Positions 10,078 through 18,138 of a DNA stretch of 64,000 nt are shown here, one piece after another (position 1 is the first letter of the stretch; every line of letters begins with the position of its first letter). The stretch comes from Pseudomonadota bacterium (GTDB lineage Bacteria > Pseudomonadota > Alphaproteobacteria > Sphingomonadales > Sphingomonadaceae), in NCBI GenBank assembly GCA_029550345.1, contig JAKPHK010000038.1, forward strand, positions 1 through 64,000, read 5' to 3'. The position numbers and the translations under genes were made by a program. A model generated the notes under the pieces. That model ran no database searches. It was not told the origin of the DNA and saw nothing but the letters and a program-made list of their open reading frames with translations.

Positions 10078-11199
10078 ATGAACAATCCGGCAAATGCCAC
10101 TGACGCCCGCACGGCCCCCGTGGCGGTCTGGCAGATCCTTGAAAAGCTGCGCGGCCAGGACCTGGTCGACTGGCGGGTTGCCCCGCTTGAGGACCGCCCC
10201 ACGCCGGCCGAGCGCGGGCTGGATATCGGTTTTCCGTTCGGCTGGTACGCGGTGGAGCAGGCCAATTTTGTCGCCACCGGGCAGGTGAAGCCGCTGCGCT
10301 ATTTCGCCAAGGACCTGGCGATCTGGCGCGGCGAGGATGGCCAGGTCCGCGTGACCGATGCCTGGTGCAAGCACCTGGGTGCGCACATGGGCCACGGCGG
10401 CAAGGTTCACGGCAACCTGCTGGAATGCCCGTTCCACGCCTGGCGCTATGACGGCGAGGAAGGCGTGGTGAAGGAGATCCCCTATGCCAAGGCAATTCCC
10501 CCGCAGGTCAAGCGCAAGTGCCTGCGTACCTGGCCAGTGACCGAGGCCAACGGGTGGATCTGGGTCTGGTACCATCCCGACCAGAACGTCGCGCCGATGT
10601 GGGATGTGGTTGTGCATGAAGAGTATGGCGATCCGGAGTGGACCGAGTACGACCTGCATGAATGGACGGTCTACGGCTCGATCCAGAACATGGCCGAGAA
10701 CGGCGTCGATGTTGCCCACTTCAAGTACATTCACGGCACAGCCGACGTGCCCAAGGCCGAACTGCGCTGGGGCGAATGGGGCCGCGGCGCCGATGTGAAG
10801 GCGCAGATGGGCACGCCCAGTGGCGTGGTCGATGGCCTGATCAGCTATGACACGATGGGCGCGGGGCAAAGCTGGGTGCGGTTCCGCGGCATCTCGGAGA
10901 CACTGCTGGTAGCCAGCCTGGTCCCGGTTGAAGAGGACGTCCTGCGGGTGCGCTATGGCTTCATGCAGCCCAAGAGCCAGGCGAGCGGCCCCAGCGCAGG
11001 TCTGGCCAAGGCGCTGATCCGCGACATCTGCAAGCAGCTCGATCAGGACAAGGTGATCTGGGACCGGATGCGGTACGAGCCTAACCCGATCATTTGCGAT
11101 GGCGACGGGCCGATCCCGCAATTCCGCCAGTGGTACAGCCGGTACTACGCCGCCCCCGAAAGCCAGGGCGACCAGCCCGGTCTGCGTGCCGTCGGCTGA
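10078..11199 (+). CDS. Rieske non-heme iron oxygenase (type B)
   Basis: CKHLGAHMGHGGKVHGNLLECPFHAWRYDGEEGVVKEIPYAKAIPPQ, NMAENGVDVAHFKYIHGTAD. Confidence 0.87.
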   Translation: MNNPANATDARTAPVAVWQILEKLRGQDLVDWRVAPLEDRPTPAERGLDIGFPFGWYAVEQANFVATGQVKPLRYFAKDLAIWRGEDGQVRVTDAWCKHLGAHMGHGGKVHGNLLECPFHAWRYDGEEGVVKEIPYAKAIPPQVKRKCLRTWPVTEANGWIWVWYHPDQNVAPMWDVVVHEEYGDPEWTEYDLHEWTVYGSIQNMAENGVDVAHFKYIHGTADVPKAELRWGEWGRGADVKAQMGTPSGVVDGLISYDTMGAGQSWVRFRGISETLLVASLVPVEEDVLRVRYGFMQPKSQASGPSAGLAKALIRDICKQLDQDKVIWDRMRYEPNPIICDGDGPIPQFRQWYSRYYAAPESQGDQPGLRAVG

Positions 11200-11219
11200 T
11201 CTCCCCGGCTGACGGCGGG

Positions 11220-11250
11220 AACGGGCTCCGGCACTGCGCCGGGGCCCGTT
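11220..11250. terminator. Strong hairpin between convergent genes
   Basis: AACGGGCTCCGGC ACTGC GCCGGGGCCCGTT followed by CTGTTT. Confidence 0.7.
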
Positions 11251-11255
11251 CTGTT

Positions 11256-12323
11256 TCAGCCGGACCAGGCCGGGTAGTCGGTATAGCCGCGCTCTTCGCC
11301 GGTATAGAGCAGCGAGTAATCCGGCTTGGCCAGCGGCGCGCCGGCGGCGATCCGCTCGACCAGGTCGGGATTGGCGATGAAGGCGCGCCCGAAACTGACG
11401 GCCTCAGCCCGTCCGGTGTCGAGCAGGGCCGCCGCGCTCTCCGCCTTCAGGTTGTTGTTGGCGATGATCGGTCCGTCGAAGTTGGACCGCAGCAGGCCAA
11501 GCGTGTCGCAATCGGCCAGGCCCATGTCGACGACATGGAGATAGGCCAGCCCCAAACCATTTGCCGCTTTCGCAAAGGGGCCAAAGGTTGCCGCCGGGTC
11601 TGACGGATCCATTCCGTTGTAGGGGTTGCCGGGCGAAATGCGGAAGCCCACGCGCCCTGGCCCGATCGCTTCGGCCATCGCCTGCAGGACCGCGATCGGG
11701 AAACGGATGCGGTTTTCGACCGGCCCGCCGTATTCGTCGGTGCGGTGGTTGCTAGCCGGGTTGAGGAACTGGTTGATCAGGTAGCCACTGGCGCAGTGCA
11801 ACTCCACCCCATCCATTCCCGCCGCCACAGCATTGCGGGCAGCCTGGGCATATTCCGCAACAACCGCAGGAATCTCGTCCCGTGTAATTGCCTGCGGGAT
11901 GACACAGTCGGCCGGAACGCCGTCGGGCCCAGGTACCTGGGTAGGGCAGGGTACGGCCGAGGGGGCAATCACATCGGCATCGAACCCGCGGTTGGCCGCA
12001 ACGACGACCCGCCCGCAATGCATCAGCTGCATCACGATCCGTCCACCTCTGGCATGGACCGCATCGGCGACCTTGCGCCAGCCGGCGATCTGTTCCTCGC
12101 TGTGGATGCCTGGGGTGCGCCAATAGCCTTTGCCGACCGCGCTCGGCTGCACGCCTTCGGTCACGATCAGTCCGGCGCTTGCCCGCTGAGCATAGTATTC
12201 TACCATCAGGTCGGTGGGCACGTCGCCAGGTCCGGCGCGGTCCCGCGTCATCGGGGCCATGACCACGCGGTTGGCTAGCGCAATCTCGCCCAAGGCGGTA
12301 GGGGTGAAGAGGTTGCTGGGCAT
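11256..12323 (-). CDS. Old Yellow Enzyme-family alkene reductase (NemA-like)
   Basis: NLFTPTALGEIALANRVVMAPMTRDRAGPGDVPTDLMVEYYAQRASAGLIVTEG, HCASGYLINQFLNPASNHRTDEYGGPVENR. Confidence 0.9.
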   Translation of the reverse strand: MPSNLFTPTALGEIALANRVVMAPMTRDRAGPGDVPTDLMVEYYAQRASAGLIVTEGVQPSAVGKGYWRTPGIHSEEQIAGWRKVADAVHARGGRIVMQLMHCGRVVVAANRGFDADVIAPSAVPCPTQVPGPDGVPADCVIPQAITRDEIPAVVAEYAQAARNAVAAGMDGVELHCASGYLINQFLNPASNHRTDEYGGPVENRIRFPIAVLQAMAEAIGPGRVGFRISPGNPYNGMDPSDPAATFGPFAKAANGLGLAYLHVVDMGLADCDTLGLLRSNFDGPIIANNNLKAESAAALLDTGRAEAVSFGRAFIANPDLVERIAAGAPLAKPDYSLLYTGEERGYTDYPAWSG

Positions 12324-12360
12324 TCGAGTTTTGCTCCGGAATTCGGCGATTGACCGCTAT

Positions 12361-12392
12361 TTGCGTTATCCTGTAAGCCAAATTCTACGCAT
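12361..12392. promoter_or_regulatory. Inverted repeat site 3: TTGCGTTA-N16-CTACGCAT, divergent promoter
   Basis: TTGCGTTA TCCTGTAAGCCAAATT CTACGCAT between 12323(-) and 12409(+). Confidence 0.7.
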
Positions 12393-12408
12393 ATCAAGGA
12401 GAGGCGGG

Positions 12409-13161
12409 ATGAATTACGGGTTTGACGGCAAGGTTGCGCTGGTGACCGGGGCCAGCGGCGGGATCGGCCGTGCGACCGCACTCGGTTTTGCGGCCTCTGG
12501 TGCAGCCGTGGTCGTCTCCGACGTCAACGATTCCGGCGGCGAGGAGACCGTTGCACTGATCGCGGCAGCCGGCGGCAAGGCGGTTTACCAGCGCTGCAAC
12601 GTGGCCGAGCCGGCCGAGGTCAAGACGCTGGTGGCGCGCGCGGTCAGCGCGTTCGGCCGGCTCGACTTCGCGCACAACAATGCCGGCATCAACAACATGG
12701 GTGCCAACGAATATGATGACGCGGTGTGGGACCGCGCGATCGCGATCAACCTTTCGGGCGTGATGTACTGCATGCGCGAGGAGGCCGAGGTAATGCTGGC
12801 CCAGGGCAAGGGTGCGATCGTCAACACGTCCTCGATCAATGGCCTGGTCGGCAATGGCGCGCAGCCGGGCTATACCGCCACCAAGCATGGCGTGATCGGC
12901 CTGACCCGCCACGGCGCGCTGCGCTGGGCCAAGAACGGCATTCGCGTCAACGCGGTCTGCCCCGGCGTGATCGAAACGCCGATGACCGCGCCGCTGACCG
13001 CCAATCCCGACATGAAGAAGGTGCTCGATAACATGACCCCGATGGGGCGGATGGGTCAGGCGGAGGAGATCGCAGCGGCCGTACTGTGGCTTTGTTCTGA
13101 CCAGGCGAGCTTTATTACCGGCCATCCGCTGGTGGTCGATGGCGGCGCTACCGTGAGCTAA
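12409..13161 (+). CDS. Short-chain dehydrogenase/reductase (hydroxysteroid dehydrogenase-like)
   Basis: VALVTGASGGIGRATALGFAASG, HNNAG, YTATK, internal ATG with RBS AAGGAGAGGCGGG. Confidence 0.87.
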   Translation: MNYGFDGKVALVTGASGGIGRATALGFAASGAAVVVSDVNDSGGEETVALIAAAGGKAVYQRCNVAEPAEVKTLVARAVSAFGRLDFAHNNAGINNMGANEYDDAVWDRAIAINLSGVMYCMREEAEVMLAQGKGAIVNTSSINGLVGNGAQPGYTATKHGVIGLTRHGALRWAKNGIRVNAVCPGVIETPMTAPLTANPDMKKVLDNMTPMGRMGQAEEIAAAVLWLCSDQASFITGHPLVVDGGATVS

Positions 13162-13184
13162 GCGCGCGGGGCGAAGCTCTCGAA

Positions 13185-13220
13185 AAAAGGCCCGCTCCGG
13201 ATTGCCGGGGTGGGCCTTTT
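13185..13220. terminator. Bidirectional intrinsic terminator between convergent genes
   Basis: AAAAGGCCC...GGGCCTTTT stem flanked by A and T runs. Confidence 0.8.
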
Positions 13221-13239
13221 CAGTGGAGTGCTCAATCGA

Positions 13240-14322
13240 TCAGGCGGCGGTTTCCCACGGGGCGGTCTTGGTGCCCTTGGTGGTGTAGCGACCGTTGACG
13301 CGCTTCTGGAAAGTCTCGGCCTGGGCGCGCGGGTTATAGAACTGGCGGTACCAGATCCGCACCTTGTCGAACGGCCCATCGCCGCGCACCATCATCGGGT
13401 GCAGGCAAGGGCGCTTGTTCGACCAGATCTCGAAATCCTGGGCAAACGCGTCGACGCCCGCTTCCTCATAAGCCCGGGCCAGCGCGACATCGTCAGTCGA
13501 TGGCTCGGCATTGTCGACCTTCACCATCAGGCCGTACCAGACCTTGATCACGCCATCGTCGATCGGGGTATGGGCGATCAACATGTGCGACGGGTTGGCC
13601 CCGACCATTACCGACTGGAGAATGCCGGGGCCAGTGTACCAAGTGTCATTGGTCATCGGCTCCCCGCCATCGGAAGCCAGGGTCTTGTGCCCGGCGGAGA
13701 GGATCTGCCGGCAGACGTGATCGTCGAACGCGTTCTCGAACGAGACCATGTCGATCGAGCCATGGACCGGCTCGAGGTGGGCCTTGTCGGCCATGTTGTC
13801 GACCACTTCCTGCGGGTGGCACTTGAGCTCGCCCAGTTCGCGCACGTTCCAGTTTACCCAATGCGGCGCGTTATAGCCTTCAAAGGGCGGCAACTCGTAT
13901 TCGGGCTCCTGGTTTTCCGGGTCGTACCAGGTCCAGAGACAGCCGGCGCGTTCCACCACCTTCCAGCTCTTGATGCAGGCCGATTTGGGCACCGCAGCAG
14001 GCGAGTAGGGGATCTGGTTAACCCGGCCATCTGGTCCGAAGCGCCAGCCATGATACGGGCAGCGAATGTTGTCGCCCTCAACATGCTCGCCGTCTTTGAC
14101 GACATAAGAGGTGGTGTTACGCGCCAGGTGCGTGCCCATGTGCGGGCAATAGGCTTCAAGCATGAAGACCTTACCGCTCTGGCCGCCGCGATAGAGCACG
14201 ACGTCCTCGCCGAAATAGCGCGCCGCGACCGGCGTGGTGCCAATCTCTTCGGAGCGGGCAACCATGAACCAGCCGCGCGGATAGGTGAATTCGCCGAGGC
14301 CATAGTCTGCGGTCGTGGCCAT
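13240..14322 (-). CDS. Rieske non-heme iron oxygenase, KshA-like (type A paralog, extended Rieske loop)
   Basis: CPHMGTHLARNTTSYVVKDGEHVEGDNIRCPYHGWRFGPDGRVNQIPYS; NMADKAHLEPVHGSID. Confidence 0.87.
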   Translation of the reverse strand: MATTADYGLGEFTYPRGWFMVARSEEIGTTPVAARYFGEDVVLYRGGQSGKVFMLEAYCPHMGTHLARNTTSYVVKDGEHVEGDNIRCPYHGWRFGPDGRVNQIPYSPAAVPKSACIKSWKVVERAGCLWTWYDPENQEPEYELPPFEGYNAPHWVNWNVRELGELKCHPQEVVDNMADKAHLEPVHGSIDMVSFENAFDDHVCRQILSAGHKTLASDGGEPMTNDTWYTGPGILQSVMVGANPSHMLIAHTPIDDGVIKVWYGLMVKVDNAEPSTDDVALARAYEEAGVDAFAQDFEIWSNKRPCLHPMMVRGDGPFDKVRIWYRQFYNPRAQAETFQKRVNGRYTTKGTKTAPWETAA

Positions 14323-14421
14323 TGTCTCTCCCCTCAGGTTTGAGTCGGCAATAGCTCAAAACGCAGGGATAAGGCAAGTGCGATACGAGAATTGTGCGAT
14401 TATGCGTTCTGATCTTGAGAT

Positions 14422-14453
14422 ATGCGTAAAGTCCGTGAGGGACTTTTACGCGA
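14422..14453. promoter_or_regulatory. Inverted repeat site 4: ATGCGTAA-N16-TTACGCGA, upstream of Rieske oxygenase 13240-14322
   Basis: ATGCGTAA AGTCCGTGAGGGACTT TTACGCGA; an extra half-site ATGCGTTC lies at 14402-14409. Confidence 0.7.
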
Positions 14454-14455
14454 AC

Positions 14456-14947
14456 TCAGTCAAAATCCTCGGCGCCCGACTGCACCTCGGTGATCCGCAC
14501 GACGCGCGCATTGTACTTCAACGTCTTTACCGCGATCGAGGTTTCGACGTGATGAACCCCGGGGATGGCCAGGATCTTGTCGGAGGCCACTTCGTGCAGG
14601 TGATCGAGCGAATTGAACAGGCATATCGCCAGGATGTTGAACCGGCCCATGGTGACCATCACGGCATTGACCTGCGAAAGGTCGGCGATCTGGCGCGCCA
14701 CTTCGCGGACGTCGCTGACTTCGGCCTGAACCCCGATAAAGGCCATCCGGGCCGAATCCGCGAGACCGAAGCTGGTGATCGCGGTGAAGGAGATCAGGCC
14801 GTCCTGCTGCAATCGCTTGATCCGGCCCCGCACGGTCCCCTCGGTAACGCCAAGGTCCACCGCGATCTTGCGGTTGGAAACGCGGGCATCGCGGGCCAGC
14901 ACCTCGATCAGTTGGCGGTCGAGATCGTCAAGCTGTGGCGCGCTCAT
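14456..14947 (-). CDS. Lrp/AsnC-family transcriptional regulator
   Basis: LDDLDRQLIEVLARDARVSNRKIAVDLGVTEGTVRGRIKRLQQDGLI plus RAM-like C-terminal domain. Confidence 0.92.
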   Translation of the reverse strand: MSAPQLDDLDRQLIEVLARDARVSNRKIAVDLGVTEGTVRGRIKRLQQDGLISFTAITSFGLADSARMAFIGVQAEVSDVREVARQIADLSQVNAVMVTMGRFNILAICLFNSLDHLHEVASDKILAIPGVHHVETSIAVKTLKYNARVVRITEVQSGAEDFD

Positions 14948-15426
14948 AGATCCCCCCCCCGCGCTTCGATCGGCGCAACGTCGAACTTGTACTTGATCAC
15001 GTCGACGGCAATCGCCGGGACCATCGACCGGATGCCGCGTACCTTGGAGAACTTTTCCAGCAACAGGCCGGGCAGGTCATCGAATTCACGCAGCACAACC
15101 AGCATGTCGATGTCGTAGCGGCCGGTCACCAGGTGTGCGGCAAAGACTTCCGGGAAGGCGGCCAGCTCGGCCGCCACTTCTGAAGCCGGGCGGCCATCAA
15201 CCTCGATCGCCACTTCCATCAGCACGTTATAGCCATGGGCCGAGAAGTCCGACACGGCGACCACGCGCAACTTGTCGGCGTCCTCCATGCGGCGGATCCG
15301 CGCGGAAACGGTCGCCGCCGTAAGCCCCAGCACATTGGCGATCTGCTGATTGGTGGCGCGGCCGTTCAGCCGCAACTGCTCGACAATCGCGCGGTCGATA
15401 TCGTCGATCGGGAAATCATCACTCAT
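14944..15426 (-). CDS. Lrp/AsnC-family transcriptional regulator
   Basis: DIDRAIVEQLRLNGRATNQQIANVLGLTAATVSARIRRMEDADKLRVVAV; 4-bp overlap with the downstream paralog. Confidence 0.92.
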   Translation of the reverse strand: MSDDFPIDDIDRAIVEQLRLNGRATNQQIANVLGLTAATVSARIRRMEDADKLRVVAVSDFSAHGYNVLMEVAIEVDGRPASEVAAELAAFPEVFAAHLVTGRYDIDMLVVLREFDDLPGLLLEKFSKVRGIRSMVPAIAVDVIKYKFDVAPIEARGGDL

Positions 15427-15486
15427 CGTGCCGGAACAACCCCCATTTCCTTGCCAGGTCAACCGTCCGGACCATCTTGGGCCCGT

Positions 15487-15987
15487 TCAATCCACCGCTG
15501 CGAACCCCTGCAGTTCCTTACCCAGCATGCTTGCGCTGAATGGCCGCACCCGCCGGGATTCGACCCACAGAACTTCCAGCGCGCGTTCGGCGAACTTCCA
15601 CGCACCGTCTTCGATCGCATAGCGGTTGTGGTAGCGCATGGCAAAGTCGAGCAGCGGCTGTTCCGCCGCGTCCGGTTCCGCGCGCAGGACATGGCTGGCC
15701 ACCCCGGTCGTCAGCCCGGTTATGGTGCCGTCAGGCGCGATCTCGAAGGTCTGGTTGAAGACATTGTGCATGGTCCGCCCAAAGCTGGCGCTGACCTCGG
15801 CGATCATATTGTCCCAGCCTGCCGGACCGGCGTAGCGCGCCCCGCTTTGCCCATGGCCGCGGATCACGCCGTCGCGGATGAAGATCGATCCCAGCATCGC
15901 CGCATCGCGGTTATCGACGGCAAGACCATAGCGAAAGGCCAGGTCGTGTAGTTCCTGCGGGGCGGTGTAGGGTTTGCTGTCGGCCAT
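15487..15987 (-). CDS. SnoaL-like (NTF2-fold) protein
   Basis: ELHDLAFRYGLAVDNRDAAMLGSIFIRDGVIRGHG..., C-terminal W-rich NTF2-like pattern. Confidence 0.65.
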   Translation of the reverse strand: MADSKPYTAPQELHDLAFRYGLAVDNRDAAMLGSIFIRDGVIRGHGQSGARYAGPAGWDNMIAEVSASFGRTMHNVFNQTFEIAPDGTITGLTTGVASHVLRAEPDAAEQPLLDFAMRYHNRYAIEDGAWKFAERALEVLWVESRRVRPFSASMLGKELQGFAAVD

Positions 15988-15992
15988 TTCGG

Positions 15993-17262
15993 CTAGCCAG
16001 CCTCTGCCAGTCGAGCACGGTCATCTTCTACCCGGTTGGCGGCGAGCAAGGCAAACAGTGCAGCGGCAAAGCCAGCCGGCACGACAGCAGTCATGGCCAG
16101 CTTCAGCGACTGCGCATCATCGCCCAGCGCCTGGCTCAGTGCGCCAGTTGCCCAAGGGCCAACGAAGTAGCCCAAAAGCGTGATGAACGCGATGAACAGG
16201 GCCGTGGCGCTGGCACGGTAGCTGGCGGGTAGCATGTGCTGGAGTCCGGCGTAGAGCCCCACCGACCACCCTCCGCCGAGCAGCCCGCAAGGAACGGCCA
16301 CCAGCATTGCGATATCAAAGCTGGGTGCCCAAACTGCCACCAGCACCAAGGCCGTTGCAGATAGCAAGGCGAGCCCGGAGAGCCGCACCGGCCAGACCCG
16401 TCCTCGGCGCGAAAGCCGGTCGGACAAGGCCCCGAAGGCCAGCATCCCGCACAGTCCGGCCAGGCCGAAGTTCAGCGCAAAGGCCGTCTTTATGGTAACA
16501 GGATCGAGCGCAAAGCTGCGCGCGAACATTTCCGGCCCCCAGTAGCCAAACGTAACGCCGGACAGCGTCCCGAGGCCGAAGCCCAGCGCCATCATCACAT
16601 AGCCGGGGCTGCGCAGCAGCAGCCCGACCAGCCGCCCCAGCGGGATCGGCGCCACCGGCGTGCCATCGGCCGCCATGGTGCGCGGTGGCTCCTTCACCAG
16701 CAGCAAGGCCAGTGCTCCCAAGATGACACCGGGAAGGCCAACGAGCAGGAAGGTCATGCGCCAGCCATGTTCAGCGGCGAGTGCTGGGCCGCCGGCCTGA
16801 CCGGCAATCTGGCCAATGTAAGTCGCAAGCCCAAGGATTGCGAAGGCGAGACCCCCGTCGTTCAGGTTTGAAGTAGTCCGTTAGCAGGGAGTAAGCCGGA
16901 GCCACGAAGGCCGCTTCACCCACGCCCACACCAACCCGGGCCAAGCCCAGCGAAACAGGTCCGGTCGCCAGGCCGGTTGCCGCTGTCGCCAGGCTCCATA
17001 GCACGCAGCCCGCCGCAATGATCCGGATTCTCGATCCCCGATCGGCAAGGCGCGCAAAGGGGACGCCCATCAGGACATAAAGCACCACGAAGGCCGGCCC
17101 CATCAGCAGGCCGATCAGGTTGTCACCGATGTCGAACTCCGCCTTGATCGGGCCGATCAGTCCGGTCAGCAGATAGCGGTCGGCAAAGTTGAAGATGTAG
17201 ATGACCAGCAGGGTGGCCAGCACCACCCAGGGGTTCGAAAGGCGGGGTGCGGTGCTGTCCAT
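15993..17262 (-). pseudogene. Major facilitator superfamily transporter interrupted by a single-base frameshift at the C5/G5 run 16852-16856
   Basis: N-terminal part (ends ...SLLTDYFKPERRG) and C-terminal part (MTFLLVGLPGVILGALALLLVKEPPRT...) are in different frames. Removing one G restores ERRGLAFAILGLATYIGQIAGQAGGPALAAEHGWRMTFLL. Confidence 0.85.
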
Positions 17263-18020
17263 CAGTCGCGCTTGATCATGCCGCCGTTGACGTGCCAGAC
17301 CTGTCCATTGACCCATGCGCCATCGTCCGAGGCGAGGAAGGCCACGGCGGCAGCAATGTCCTCAGGTTCACCAAGGCGAGTGTGCGGCACGGTCTTGAGG
17401 GCACCCGCGACATAGTCATCGGTCAGATGCTGCTTGACCGCCTCGGTCAGCACCACGCCCGGGCAGATGCCGTTCGAGCGGATACCCTTCTTGCCATACT
17501 TGGCGGCAACATGGCGGACCAGCGCGTGGATCGCGTTCTTGGTCATCGGATAGGCCACCTGGAAGGCATTGCCGCCGATCGCCGCGCCCGACGAGGTATA
17601 GATCATCGCCCCGCCGCCGCGTTCGATCATGACCGGCAGTGCGGCCTGGGTGGCGAACATGTGGCTCTTGGTGTTGATCGCGAAGGATCGGTCGAGCACC
17701 TCTTCGGGGCAGTTGAGCGCGTCGATATCGCCCTCGGTGCCGCCGGCGAGGTTCGAATGGTAGAAATCGAGACCGCCAAATTCGTCCAGCGCGGCCTGGA
17801 CGATCGCCGCTTGCGAGGCGGCCTTGGTCCCGTCGAGGTAGACGCCGATTGCCCGGCCGCCAGCGGCGCGGATCGTCTCGGCGGTTTCCCTGGCCCATTC
17901 CTCGGTAATGTCGCCAATCACCACGGCGGCGCCTTCCTCGGCCAGCCGCCGCGCCGTGGCCGCGCCAATCCCGCGCCCGCCCCCGGCAACGACACCGACC
18001 TTGCCCTCCAAACCACGCAT
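17262..18020 (-). CDS. Short-chain dehydrogenase/reductase
   Basis: MRGLEGKVGVVAGGGRGIGAATARRLAEEGAAVVIGD, YPMTKNAIHALVRHVAAKYGKKGIRSNGICPG; overlaps downstream MFS start. Confidence 0.87.
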   Translation of the reverse strand: MRGLEGKVGVVAGGGRGIGAATARRLAEEGAAVVIGDITEEWARETAETIRAAGGRAIGVYLDGTKAASQAAIVQAALDEFGGLDFYHSNLAGGTEGDIDALNCPEEVLDRSFAINTKSHMFATQAALPVMIERGGGAMIYTSSGAAIGGNAFQVAYPMTKNAIHALVRHVAAKYGKKGIRSNGICPGVVLTEAVKQHLTDDYVAGALKTVPHTRLGEPEDIAAAVAFLASDDGAWVNGQVWHVNGGMIKRD

Positions 18021-18036
18021 GACACTCTCCATGAAT

Positions 18037-18068
18037 TTGCGTTTCAATAATGGCTATTTCATACGCAA
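18037..18068. promoter_or_regulatory. Inverted repeat site 5: TTGCGTTT-N16-ATACGCAA, divergent promoter
   Basis: TTGCGTTT CAATAATGGCTATTTC ATACGCAA; an additional half-site TTGCGTAT lies at 18101-18108. Confidence 0.75.
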
Positions 18069-18138
18069 ACTGCTATCAAAACCAAAGCTCAATTTACTTT
18101 TTGCGTATTTCGGACCAGTCAAGGGTCGGATCGAGAGG

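Noticed and set aside
8694-10277. 527-aa minus-strand ORF, and similar long ORFs at 9907-11121, 13210-14343, 49833-50936, 54899-56128 and 58088-59380
   Set aside because: Antisense frames to well-supported genes, His/Arg/Gly/Asp-rich composition typical of spurious high-GC ORFs.
16852-16856. Programmed ribosomal frameshift in the MFS gene
   Set aside because: A G5 run alone, without a recognisable slippery heptamer or stimulatory structure, is better explained by an indel or sequencing error.
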